Below are positions 32,626 to 44,110 of a stretch of DNA of 64,000 bases, one piece after another (position 1 is the first letter of the stretch; each line of letters begins with the position of its first letter). The position numbers and the translations under genes are program-made. The notes beneath the pieces were generated by a model that worked only from the letters and a program-made list of their open reading frames with translations, ran no database searches and had not been told where the DNA came from. The DNA is from Siphonodentalium dalli (Eukaryota; Mollusca; Scaphopoda; Gadilida; Siphonodentaliidae). Location of the stretch: positions 127,273,605-127,337,604 of the forward strand of contig CP136064.1 in assembly GCA_032622095.1 (NCBI GenBank), read 5' to 3'.

Positions 32626-34092
32626 CAGAGGCGGACTGGGCCAAAAAACCGGCCCGGAAAATTAATATAATACCGGCCCATCTGTTTGGGGGGGGGGGGG
32701 GGCGTCCACAGTCCACCTTGGAAAATTCCAACTGCACCCCCCCCCCCCTGAATCAGAATCATACCAAATACATATTTTTGCATAATTCCATTTGCACCCC
32801 CCCCCCCCCCCCTTGAATCAGATGCAGACATGCAGACCAAATACATGTTTTTGCATAATTCTATTTGCACCTCTGGTCTAATATCCTATATATTCATAAA
32901 CCATGGTTCTATATATTCCCGGTATGAGACCATTCAGATATTTTTACCTGAAAAATTGCATAAAATCTAACATCTAGCGGTCTAACTCCAGACAAATGCA
33001 CACGGCTACGGACAAGAGACCAGGACACACCGGGCTGTTCATGGTTGTTCGGCCCGGGGTGAGAACATTTTGAAAACTATACAAGAAAATCTCGAATCCG
33101 ATAAACTAGACTGGCATCAACTGAAGCGTTCCTATTTTCTTGTAAATTTCAATTGGGGGAGGGGTGCGTAAGAATTTTTTTGGGATTTACGGCTGGGAGT
33201 TACCGTTAAAATCTCGAGATTAATGGGGTCTTTACGTGGTGTTATATTATGGAATCATATTAGGGCCACTTGCTAATGGCGCTTTCGGCGCACTTTTTGT
33301 CGCTTTCGGCGCGCGCCGAAACATACCCTAATGGCGCACTTTTTGTCGCTTCCGGCGCGCGCCATTAGGGAGTGGACCTAATAGTATGCCTAATGGCGCT
33401 TTCGGCGCTCGCCGAAAGCGACAAAAAAGTGCGCCATTAGTAACGCGAAAGCGACAAAATGTGCGCCGTTACGGCGCATATTTTGTCGCTTTCGGCGCGC
33501 CGAAACATGCGCTAATATCGCACATTTTGTCGCTTTCGGCGCGCGCGCCGAAAGCGACAAAAAGTGCGCCGAAAGCGACAAATAGTGCGCCGTAACGGCG
33601 CATATTTTGTCGCTTTCGGCGCGTTACTAATGGCGCACTTTTTGTCGCTTTCGGCGCATCGCGCCGAAAGCGCCATTAGCAAGTGGCCCTAATAGGATTC
33701 CATATTATATGATGCCGACAAGTTCATTTAATGTCAAAATTACGATTAGCCAATTCGGCTGGTTAAACAACACATGTGGCGGCCCACGTCCGGAATTTTC
33801 CCGGTCTCCCGATCGGCCATGCAGTCCGCCTCTGCCCTCATGAATTTATGTGAGAAGAGTACCATCTTATTGGATACACGGCTGGTTAAACAACACATGT
33901 GGTGGCCCACGTCGGTTTCATTTGCGGCCCAAGTTGTGGTTGGGCGGCCCAACCACATATACCCCCCCCCCCCCAAACCGTAAAAAAAACCTCGGATTCT
34001 CGCTTGATAGAAAATCACGTGGAATCAAAAAAATTCCGGCCTCCGGCCCATCGGGAAATTTCCCGGTCTCCCGATCGGCCAGTCCGCCTCTG
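32626..34092. mobile_element. hAT-like non-autonomous element, 8-bp duplication
   Basis: The ends CAGAGGCGGACTGGGCC and GGCCAGTCCGCCTCTG form the classic CAGAGGCGGACTGG-type hAT inverted repeat. They are flanked by perfect 8-bp copies of ctcataat (32618-32625 and 34093-34100). The inside has poly-G/poly-C tracts and a ~70-bp duplication with 'ccaaatacat(a/g)tttttgcat' (32750-32870). It also has a nested foldback at 33251-33701 and a duplicated right end: 'ggttaaacaacacatgtgg' at 33761 and 33883, 'cggtctcccgatcggcca' at ~33803 and ~34063. No transposase; mobilised in trans if at all. Confidence 0.85.
33251..33701. mobile_element. 451-bp GC-rich foldback nested in the hAT-like element
   Basis: The left arm 'ggaatcatattagggccact' + 'tgctaatggcgctttcggcg' is mirrored at the right by 'cgccgaaagcgccattagca' + 'agtggccctaataggattcc'. 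Atattat flanks both sides (33244-33250 and 33702-33708). The interior consists almost entirely of permutations of tttcggcgcgcgccgaaa, gcgacaaaa(a)gtgcgcc and ccattag/gtaacggcgca in both directions. Frames on both strands (63-69 residues) are by-products. Confidence 0.8.
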
Positions 34093-34131
34093 CTCATAAT
34101 TATGTAAAGTGACAAATAATGGTCACTTCAA

Positions 34132-35431
34132 CAGGGGGGGGGGGGGTCATCCACTTTTTTCCATACACTAGGCCGGGGTGGGTGGGTGGTTCAGCTGCGA
34201 AAAGGTCACTTTTTTCCTGAGTGGTCGCAATTTTTTCCTCTTACAACATTTCTTCAATATAAATGCCTCAAAGTGTTCAGCATCATTGTTAAGGTGTGCA
34301 TGACACTTAGGGCAGTGCTTAGGGGGGGTAGTTAGTGTGGATATGGGCACCCAGATAAAAGATTGGGCGAGCATACATAGACCTTGAATGTGTAGATATG
34401 GAGAAGGCTGCTAAGTGGAATAAACAAAATCAGAACAGATGAGTGAAAAGAAGGGAAAGAAAATATAATATAATATGCAAGTCTAAAAATAATGTGCTGG
34501 TCATCAGCAAAATGATCGAAGTCTGCAGAGGGCGAATTTGGCGATACTACCCGGCATAGCATCAACAAATTCAACCTCTAACGACCTCATTCTATTTTGG
34601 TCTCGACCAACCATGGAGAACTAGCTACATATGAGGGTCACATATAGTGAATTTGGTAATGCTATAGCCCACTCTGCTGGGTAGCATCACAAAACTCACC
34701 CTCCTTGGAGCTTATTCTGCAGACTGCATATGACCGTCTTATTTTCAAGTTTCTATTTACACGCAGTACATGTATTTGTATGAATGCTTGACCTAGCTGG
34801 GTCTGGCCTTAGCACAGTACCTAGCCCAAGAACTCAGCTCATGGAAATGATAATTAGTTTTGTGATACATAGTGGATTTCAGCTGAATACCTGTATTGTT
34901 GGAGAGTTAATTGCCAGGTGGTGTTGCCCTAATAATTTTTTCAAAAATCATAATTGACATAAATTCATGTGATACTATGGGACACATCTACAGTTACACT
35001 TTCTGTGATGAAAAGAAGGTACACTAATGCTTTTATATTTGTTTACATGTATAATGAGCATTATGAGCTACCTTAGAAAATATTTGGGGAAGAATCCATC
35101 AATAATTTACTGATCAGCACATGTATTCTGTGTGTTATTTTGGGTTTTTCCAGGTACTTTTTTAGAACCTGTTTCGTGTTGTTACAAAAGTTGGAATGAC
35201 TTAGAAGAACCAGAAATGGAAATAGGGTAACTGTAATACTGACCATCAAGCTTAAATGGTGTGATATTACAGATTTGGAGGTAAAAAGGGGGTGGGTACC
35301 CCGCATGAAATTGGAAAAAATATTTTTTCCTTCAAATAGGGGGGTGGTGGGTACCCAAGAGCCGGAAAAAAGTTTTTTCAGCCTAATGTCATGTCACTTT
35401 TTTCCCGACCCCCCCCCCCCCCCCCCCCCTG
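34132..35431. mobile_element. 1.30-kb element with poly-G / poly-C ends and 7-bp duplication (copy 2)
   Basis: The left end is CAGGGGGGGGGGGGG and the right end a C run finishing in CCCCTG. Acttcaa flanks both sides (34125-34131 and 35432-35438). The left subterminal 'catacactaggccggggtgg' + 'gtgggtggttcagctgcg' and the right subterminal 'ggaggtaaaaagggggtggg' + 'tacc' parallel copy 1 (30184-31337) in order and orientation. The middle carries a gaatgaggt-family segment at 34510-34730. The rest is unrecognised. No coding. Confidence 0.8.
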
Positions 35432-35438
35432 ACTTCAA

Positions 35439-36160
35439 TGTTAAAAATGTTTGTAAGAAATACACATATTCCAGACTGAAGTTGCACAAAAACACGTCCC
35501 AATATTCGTAAGTTCAATAAAACCCTGCATGTAATGACAATGTAATGACTTGGGTTCGTTATGTCAACACAACCCGCAGTCAACTACTTGAAGTCAGCTG
35601 CCAACACAGTTATGGTATTACTACTTTCGAGTTCATTTCAATGATGTCCATAATTACATGTGTATTTCAATATGAGAATAATATTTGGTCCAAATAAAGT
35701 TATAAACACCCATCACCAAAACAAATTGATGATGCAGTTATATATTCTATGCGATGTAAATCTGCCGTGGTGTCTAATATACACGTCTAACTTCGAGAAA
35801 CTATTCAGAACTGAAACTGTCATCAGATCCAAGAAATTTATGAAAATATTTTTGTCTCTTTTAAAATCGCTTAGCTGGGTGCGCAAATTAAACACTTGAG
35901 TGAAAAAATTGTACTGTTCGAATTTAAATAACTACATAAAGAAAAGGGTAATTGACGAATTTTGTGAAATAAATTTGTGAAAATTTATGGATGTTTCTAA
36001 AAAATCTCAATTTCACAAGTCCTTCCATTTTTGTGCACATTTAGTAGATCTTAAAACTTAATTCATATTAATACAAAATCATTTTCTCACAAAGGAAATT
36101 GAATTCTTAAGAAGAAGTGCATTTCTATTAACAGTAATTCCTTCGATATTGGTGCAATTT
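35439..36160. other. Sequence with no recognised feature
   Basis: AT-rich. The frame at 35660-35899 has no recognisable domain, no splice context and no repeat relation that I can see. Confidence 0.45.
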
Positions 36161-36164
36161 CTCT

Positions 36165-36850
36165 TTAGGGATTTCCATGCCTGAGCTATCTCAGGAGGTG
36201 GAAAGTTTAGTTGAACATACACATAAAACTACTTATTGGTTTAGCTATAATGCATAACCTGAAGGAATCCACACAGAGGCACACACCAAACTTCATACGG
36301 ATCTTCGGGGTGACCTCCAGATGGGAGCCTCATCCCATCGTCACCAAACTTCATATTGACCTTCGAGGTGAACTCTAGATGGGAACCTCCTATTTTGACC
36401 GAAATTTGTTAAAAATCATGGCCACCGGTCCAGCAGGCATCTTAAATTTCAAATTTGAATCCGCCCGCATTTATTGGAGAATTGATTTGAAAATTTACAG
36501 GCATGTTTAGAATCACCTCTAGATGGGAACTATCAAATTTGAACAATTTTCGATGAAAAACATGGTCGCCGGCAGCCATCTTTTATTTTACTCTTTGCAT
36601 GACTAAATCCGTTGGAACACCTGCAGACCACATCCCTCATCTGATGATCACCAAACTTCATATGGATCTCCGGGGTTACCACTAGATGGCAGCATCCTAT
36701 TTTGACCGAAATTCATTGAAAAATATGGTTGCCAGTGGCCATCTTTTAATTTACTCTTTGTATGACTAAATCCTACAGACCATATCCCTCATCTGAGTAT
36801 GATCAAACTTTATATGGATCTTCAGCATGACTTCTTTATCATTCTTTTCA
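36165..36850. repeat. Dispersed repeat plus gccatcttgg-family units
   Basis: 36165-36260 duplicates 25965-26060. From 36280 come about four units of the family with 'cttcatacggatcttcgggg', 'gacctccagatgggagcc', 'gccggcagccatctttta' and 'tctttgcatgactaaatcc'. Confidence 0.7.
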
Positions 36851-37953
36851 TTGCTCAGCAAAAAAATTAACTCACCCCCAAGTTGAGGACGTATGAGACT
36901 ATCAGTGGTTGTTTTATAATATCTTGTTAAGTTTTATCAAGAAAGATAGTTTATTTTAAAAAGTCTGAGTTCTAATTCCGAAGGGTGTCGGGAAGGAAGT
37001 GTTTCACATTATACCCTCCCATATTGAACATGCCATAGCTGAATGTCATCTCAAATAAGGCATATAAACGAGGTACAGTAATATAAATATATAAATATGA
37101 TTTTTAAAATAATTATTACATAGTCTATATCTGGGATTTAAAGTCTCCAAGAAACGAACACCAATAACAGATGGACAATACATACCCCGATCCACGCTTG
37201 AGTTTCCTTTCTTCAGAAATGAATTTGCACAAGTCGAAAATTTGCACATTGGAACATGCTTGCAAGATTATATGCATAGATCAATCATTCCATTTCACAG
37301 AAACCGCTGGTGTGCGTGGGCGTTTGAAGTTGATCAATGATCACCTGTAATTTATATCTCACAACCCCAATGCAAGAAGCCAGGCAAGATCAGCTGCAGT
37401 AATTGTATGCTTATTCGAAACACCGCACAAAGGCGTCGTCGCTACGAATGTGGGCTTTTGGTCCTAGCTAGCAACCACAAACAAGATCATCCTCTCACTC
37501 AACCCCGCATACAGATCACTTCACACACAAAGAGGTTATGTTACACAATTATAATATTGACCCACACCTATATATTTGGTAGTCCTTATGGAAACGTATT
37601 GATTTCGATTGACCGGTATAGTACTAATTAATAGTTTTTTAACGAGGGTTTAGATTTTAACAATGACGTGTGTGGTCGTCCAAAGCGCATCCCTCTGTTT
37701 GGTGCGTCTATATCGATATCCTTTATTAAACATTTAACAAAGCTTTGATAGTGGTCGACCTTTGCACCCGTCATGACTCAACTTCACCTAACTAAGAACA
37801 AATTCGGGTCAATATGACTAACTTAGGGTCGTCAGTCACAATCAAATGGAGTCACTTTGACTAACCCACACATCTCAGCGAGTTAAAATGACTAACTCTG
37901 GCCTTAGTCATAGTGACTAAGTTACATGAAGAATAACTCTAATTGCAACACTG
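36851..37953. other. Mostly unrecognised sequence
   Basis: No gene recognised. Between 37770 and 37930 there are several loose copies of gtcacttTGACTAACtt / atgactaactc, a short degenerate motif repeated about six times. The frame at 37407-37631 has no family resemblance that I can name. Confidence 0.45.
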
Positions 37954-37962
37954 CCTTAAGTG

Positions 37963-39806
37963 ACGAACATGACATTTGGAACTTATTCCCTATTCCTTAT
38001 TTTTAAAAATGTCGCTTTCGACCGATTTGACGGCATGGGTGGGTGGCCGGCCCCAAATACCACCTAGAAACACCCCGACCCCCCACCCATCACCCCCGGG
38101 GGTGCCACCCGAGAGGGTGAAAATGGGGTATGGACCATTTTCGAGAACGGAAAGGATTTCGACCGATTTGACGCCATGAGTGGGTGGCCGGCCCCAAATA
38201 CCACATAGAAACACCCCGACCCCCCCCCCACCATCACCCCGGGGGTGCCACCCCGAGGGGGTGAAAATGTGTATGGACCATTGTCGAGAACGGTAAGGAT
38301 TTCGACCGATTTGACGGCATGGGTGGGTGGCCGGCCCCAAATACCACCTAGAAACACCCGACCCCCACCATCACCCCCGGGGGTGCCACCCCGATGGGGT
38401 GAAAATAGGGTATGGACCATTTTCGAGAACGGTAAGGATTTCGACCGATTTGACGGCATGGGTGGGTGGCCGGCCCCAAATACCACCTAGAAACACCCCG
38501 ACTCCCCACCCATCACCCCGAGGGGTGAAAATGGGGTATAAGTGTGTTATAAGTGGTCGTGGCACTTTTTCAGTGCAGTGTGTTAAAAGTGGGCGTGGCA
38601 CTTTTTCAGTGCAGTGTGTTATAAGTGGACGTGGCACTTTTTTAGTGCAGCGTGTGTTATAAGTGGGCGTGACACTTTTCATACCCCATTTTCACCCCCC
38701 GGGGGTGATGGGTGGGGGTCGGGGTGTTTCTATGTGGTATTTGGGGCCGGCCACCCACCCATGCCGTCAAATCGGTCGAAATCCTTACCGTTCTCGAAAA
38801 TGGTCCATACCCCATTTTCACCCCCTCGGGGTGGCACCCCCGGGGGTGATGGGTTGGGGTCGGGGTGTTTCTAGGTGGTATTTGGGGCCGGCCACCCACC
38901 CATGCCGTCAAATCGGTCGAAATCCTTACCGTTCTCGAAAATGGTCCATACCCCATTTTCACCCCCTCGGGGTGGCACCCCCGGGGGTGATGGGTGGGGG
39001 TCGGGGTGTTTCTAGATGGTATTTGGGCCGGCCACCCACCCATGCCGTCAAATCGATCGAAATTCTTACCGTTCTCGAAAATGGTCCATACCCCATTTTC
39101 ACCCCCTCGGGGTGGCACCCCCCGGGGGTGATGGGCGGGGGTCGGGGTGTTTCTAGGTGGTATTTGGGGCCGGCCACCCACCCATGCCGTCAAATCGGTC
39201 GAAATCCTTACCGTTCTCGAAAATGGTCCATACCCCATTTTCACCCCACGGGGGTGATGGATGGGGGGTCGGGGTGTTTCTAGGTGGTATTTGGGGCCGG
39301 CCACCCACCCATACCGTCAAATCGGTCGAAATCCTTACCGTTCTCGAAAATGGTCCATACCCCATCTTCACCCGCTCGGGGTGGCACCCCCGGGGTGATG
39401 GGTGTGGGGTCGGGGTGTTTCTATGTGGTATTTGGGGCCGACCACCCACCCATGCCGTCAAATCGGTCGAAATCCTTACCGTTCTCGAAATGGTCCATAC
39501 CCCATTTTCACCCCTTCGGGTTGGCACCCCCCGGGGGTGGGGGTCGGGTGTTTCTATGTGGTATTTGGGGCCGGCCACCCACCCATGCCGTCAAATCGGT
39601 CGAAATCCTTTCCTTTCTCGAAAATGGTCCATACCCCATTTTCACCCCCCTCGGGATGGCACCCCCGGGGTGATGGGTGGGGGTCGGGGTGTTTCTATGT
39701 GGTATTTGGGGCCGGCCACCCACCCATGCCGTCAAATCGGTCGAATGCGACATTTTTAAAAATAAGGAATAAGGAAAAGGGAATAAGTTCCAAATGTCAT
39801 GTTCGT
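37963..39806. mobile_element. Foldback (FB/MULE-like) element with tandem-repeat arms and 9-bp duplication
   Basis: The outer ends are near-identical inverted sequences (acgaacatgacatttggaac, then ttattcc...ttatttttaaaaatgtcgc, on both sides). They are flanked by ccttaagtg (37954-37962 and 39807-39815). The left arm holds four forward copies and the right arm eight inverted copies of a 126-142 bp unit: 'tgggtgggtggccggcccca', 'aataccacctagaaacaccc', 'gggggtgccacccc', 'ggggtatggaccattttcga', 'gaacggtaaggatttcgacc'. A small spacer (38536-38690) separates them. Nine-bp duplications and long tandemly repeated inverted arms are the signature of Drosophila-type Foldback elements, related to Mutator. 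No transposase. The long frames across the arms are repeat by-products. Confidence 0.9.
38536..38690. repeat. Spacer of the Foldback element: four ~37-bp direct repeats
   Basis: Four copies of gtgtgttataagtgg(g)cgtggcac... with 'ggcactttttcagtgcagtg' contain the mini-palindrome cactttttcagtg. They sit exactly between the oppositely oriented arms. Confidence 0.8.
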
Positions 39807-39949
39807 CCTTAAGTGATGCTTAATATATTCATTGCTAAATGCTAAATTTCCATTGAATCGCAATTATATTTATAGTTAACGAAAGTGATGGGAGGATATC
39901 TATATCAATATTTCCGAATGTCTCTCTGTCCACATGTCTGTCTGTATTA

Positions 39950-40340
39950 TATAGAAATTCACGGGGGACCATCTAGATGGCACCAAAGTGGTCTAACGTG
40001 TGTAACTTTTTACGATGAAGATAATGGTGCGGTTTAGAATTTTCTAAAGTGACAGTGTTGTTAGGGACAGAAAATGGGAGGGGTCGCAAAATAATTTGCG
40101 TCTGATTTCCACCAAACTTATACATAATCATCTCCGCATGATATCAGGAATGAAATGGTGTGGTTTAAAGATGTCAAAAGTGGCATAATTCGAGTCAAAT
40201 TGGTGCCGTTTGGATGAGAGATAGGGGAAGGGTACTAAATTTGAAAAGAATTTATTTAGTCGTCGATTGCCACAAAACTTGTAAATAACCATCTCCATGA
40301 TCTGAGGAGTCTATATCTATAATATGATCATAGTATATAC
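39950..40340. repeat. Degenerate ~120-bp repeats (gatttccaccaaa family), left block
   Basis: About three units with 'ctgatttccaccaaacttat', 'acataatcatctccgcatga', 'atcaggaatgaaatggtgtg', 'gtttaaagatgtcaaaagtg' and 'tggtgccgtttggatgagag'. The family continues at 43920-44110 and 44930-46250, so the duplicated block 40341-43920 appears inserted within it. Confidence 0.65.
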
Positions 40341-43300
40341 GTGATTTGCGCCCGCTCGTTACTGTTCGTGGGATTATCGGATGAATTTCTATCTTTAGAC
40401 GGATTTGATGACAAACCCTAACGGGACACAAGAAAATAAAATATACAATGTATGTAAATAATCACATATAACGTAAATGTGGATGTTTAGCCTGCCCGTG
40501 TAATACGAATCTCAGCTGTCTGGCCATCGACGCAGTCCTGTCTGGAATTTTGCGCACCGGTGTAGGTTGTGACGTCATGATGTACGTCTTGATGTCATGA
40601 CGCCTTTACTGGTTTCCCAAGAAGCAATCTTAAAAGGACTTTGCGATCTTTCAATCGGAACTTATAGTTTCCGTTTGTCTGCCTTGAACTTTGAGAATAT
40701 TTCTTCAATCTTTTAGGTGGAAATACCGCTAGAAAATGGACGATCAAATCTAAACGCCCAGTAAGGCCCCAAGAATCCTCTTTCGGGGCAAATATTTTTA
40801 ATAATTTTATAAAATATGTAAACAAACTTGTTCATGCAATTTCAGTTTTTGTTAACCAGGGCTTTAGTTTAATTTACGTTCATTTTTTAAAAATATCTTT
40901 GGCTTTAGGAGCGTGATGTCCCTACGTATGATGAAGTATAGCTAACATTTACCGGAATTTTTTTTGCCCTGGAACATTTTGCCCAATTACACATTTCGAG
41001 GTGGTATTAATCAATACAAAATGGCGGCCGTCGCCAACAATAATATTTTGGACTCTGCTGATCCTTGACTTATGAATAAATTATTCTATGTTAGGTAAGT
41101 AGGCCTACAATCTACTTTTAGATTGGGCTGAAAAAGTCGATTAGTATATAGATAGAACCGCATGAGTGTCTGGATTTTGACGAAATTATCGCACGAGATT
41201 TGTTGGCGGAGCGATACCTCGAGTGCGGGACGCAGTCCCGCACGAGAGGTATCGCGTTCCGCCAACAAATCGAGTGCGATAATTCGTCAAAATCCAGACA
41301 CTCATGCGGTTCTATTTTTATTACATATCTCCGTATCATAGTAAGTTGACTCACTATCGTACATCTCCGGTACAGAAAATGTGAATTTAATTGAGTTTTA
41401 ACACTGAATGAAATAGTTCCGTCGACATATTGCACTAGTGCGATTCTGAGAATTATCACACGCCTGGAAACTAGTGCGATCATGCAAATTACGTTGATAG
41501 ATATGTAATAAATCTCATATCCGCATACGTATAGGCCTACCCTAGCTAGTCGCTTCGCTTCTGCGGCTTCGTCGCGGGAGAGCGGGCGATATAACTGTGC
41601 GTAATGCTGTCAAAAGAGGCGTCATTCGAGTCAGGGTGCACTGAAGGGGAGAGGGGCACCAAAATTTAATATGATCATACGTAAACGTAATTTGCGCCCG
41701 TTTGTTACTGTTCATGGGATTAGGTCTATCGGATGAATTTTTATCTTTAGAAGGATTTGATGATAAATCATAACGGGACACAAGACAATCATATATATAT
41801 GTCAATAATCACATATAGCCTATGGGGCCTAACGTAAATGTTTGGCAGATGAGTCGTTTATCCTGACCGTGTAATACGTGTCTCAGCTGTCTGGCCATCG
41901 ACGCAGTGTATTGCTCGCCGATGTATAGGTTGTGACGTCATGATGTCATGACGCCTTTACTGGTTTTTCATAAAGTTATCTTAAATAAAAAAGGACTATG
42001 CGATCTTTCAATCGGAACTTATAGTTTCACTTTGTCGGCCTTGAACTTTGAGAATAATTCATCAATCTTTTAGGCGAAAATACCGTTAGAAAATGGAAGA
42101 TAATATCTAAACGGTCAGTAAGGCCCCTATATTCCTCTTTCGGGCAAATATTTTTAATAATTTTATATAATATGCAAACAAAACTTTTTCATGCAATTTC
42201 ACTTTTTTGTTAATCAGAGCTTTGGTTTAATTTACATTCAATTTTTAAAATATCTTTGGCGACCTAGGATATACGTATGCGGATATGAGATAGGCCTATA
42301 CTAATCGACTTTTTCAGCCCAATTTTAAAATAGATTGAACTTACCCTTAACTAAATTAGATAATTTATTCATAACTCAAGGGTCAACCGAGTCCAAAATT
42401 ATTGTTGGCGACGGCCGCCATTTTGTATTGATTAATACCACCTCGAAATGTGTAATTGGGCAAAATGATCCAGGGCAAAAATAAAAAACTTTGTTCCGGC
42501 AAATGTTAGTTATAATACTTCGCCCGTATGTTACTGTTCGTGGGATTTTCGGATGAATTTTTATCTTTAGAAGGATTTGATGATAAACCGTAACGGGACA
42601 CAAGACAATCATATATATGTAAATAATCACATATAACGTAAATGTTTGGCAGATGTGTAGTTTATCCTGACCGTATAATACGTGTCTCAGCTGTCTGGCC
42701 ATCGACACGTATTTAAAACTTTATTCAATTTTTTAAATATCTTTGGCTTTAGGAGCATGTTGTTCCTACAAATGATGAAGTATCATAACTAACATTTGCT
42801 GGAACAAAGTTTTTTATTTTTGCCCTGGATCATTTTGCCCAATTACACATTTCGAGGTGGTATTAATCAATACAAAATGGCGGCCGTCGCCAACAATAAT
42901 TTTGGACTCGGTTGACCCTTGAGTTATGAATAAATTATCTAATTTAGTTAAGGGTAAGTTCAATCTATTTTAAAATTGGGCTGAAAACGTCGATTAGTAT
43001 ATCTCATATCCGCATACGTATATCCTAGGTCGCTTCGCTTCCGCGGGAGAGCGGTCGCTAATATGATCATACGTTAACGTAATTTGCGCCCGTTTGTCAC
43101 TGTTCATTATCGGATGAATTTTTATCTTTAGAAGGATTTGATGATAAACCGTAACGGGACACAAGACAATCATATATATGTAAATAATCACATATAACGT
43201 AAATGTTTGGCAGATGTGTAGTTTATCCTGACCGTATAATACGTGTCTCAGCTGTCTGGCCATCGACACAGTCCTCAGTGTCTGGAGTTTTGCGCGCCGA

Positions 43301-43920
43301 TGTAGGTTGTGACGTCATGATGCACGTCTTGTTGTCATGACGCCTTTACTGGTTTTCCAAAAAGTTATCTTAAAAGGACTCTGCGATCTTTTAATCGGAA
43401 CTTATAGTTTCACTTTGTCGGCCTTAAACTTTGAGAATAATTCATCAATCTTTTAGGCGAAAATACCGTTAGAAAATGGAAGATAATATCTAAACTGCCA
43501 GTAAGGCCCCTATATTCCTCTTTCGGGGCAAATATTTTTAATAATTTTCTTCTTTGTTAACCAGAGCTTTGGTTTAATTTACATTCAATTTTTTAAATAT
43601 CTTTGGCTTTAGGGGCATGTTGTTCCTACATATGATGAAGTATAGCTAACATTTGCGGAACAAAGTTTTTTATTTTTGCCCTCGAGCATTTTGCCCAATT
43701 ACACATTTCGAGGTGGTATTACTCAATGCAAAATGGCGGCCGTCGCCATCAATAATTTTGGACTCGGCTGACCCTTGAGTTATGAATAAATTATCTATTT
43801 TAGGTAAGTTCAATCTATTTTAAGATTGGGCTGAAAAAGTCGATTAGTATATCTCATATCCGCATACGTATACCCTAGGTCGCTTCGCTTCCGCGGCTTC
43901 GCCGCGGGAGAGCGGGCGCT
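40341..43920. repeat. Rearranged segmental duplication of a ~0.85-kb unit
   Basis: The unit runs from 'tttgcgcccg(t/c)ttgttactg' through 'taacgggacacaag', 'gtctcagctgtctggccatc', 'gttgtgacgtcatgatg', 'gcgatctttcaatcggaact', 'cggggcaaatatttttaata' and 'gcccaattacacatttcgag' to 'atggcggccgtcgcca' and 'ctcatatccgcatacgta', then 'tcgcttcgcttc(c/t)gcgg'. Near-complete copies are at 40341-41570 (with an insertion at about 41148-41512) and 43065-43920. A partial copy at 41680-42258 breaks off and is followed by an inverted fragment (42259-42515), a forward 5' fragment (42516-42715) and a forward 3' fragment (42720-43050). No frame is conserved through the copies. Confidence 0.8.
41153..41314. mobile_element. 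162-bp near-perfect hairpin inside unit A
   Basis: The left arm 'tagaaccgcatgagtgtctg' + 'gattttgacgaaattatcgc' + 'acgagatttgttggcgga' is mirrored by 'tccgccaacaaatcgagtgc' + 'gataattcgtcaaaatccag' + 'acactcatgcggttcta', meeting around gtgcgggacgcagtcccgcac. The host unit elsewhere reads 'gattagtatatctcatatcc', whereas here ~365 bases interrupt it; the hairpin is the left half of that insertion. Confidence 0.8.
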
Positions 43921-44110
43921 ATATACAAAACTATTTTTGGCGGCGATTTCCACCAAATTGATACACATTCTGTTCCTTGATACGAGGAATCTAATCGGAT
44001 GATTTAAAGACGCTAAATTGGTGCCATTTGGGTCAGGGTTGGAGAGAGGAGGGGCACTACCATTGATTAGACCTAAAATGTGATAGTCGCCGATATACAT
44101 GCACCAGTTA
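43921..44110. repeat. gatttccaccaaa-family repeat, piece
   Basis: One and a half units: 'ggcggcgatttccaccaaat', 'tgatacacattc', 'gatacgaggaatctaatcgg', 'gtgccatttgggtcaggg'. It resumes the family seen at 39950-40340. Confidence 0.6.

Noticed and set aside
38657-39759. Several open frames of 103-215 residues on both strands in the 38-39.8 kb block.
   Set aside because: They lie entirely in the 126-142 bp repeats of the Foldback element, are open on both strands at once, and read the same low-complexity Gly/Pro/His-rich string repeatedly. They are by-products of GC-rich repetition.
41118-41483. 121-residue minus-strand frame.
   Set aside because: Runs through both arms of the 162-bp hairpin. 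It is open because of the insertion's composition, and no family is recognised.
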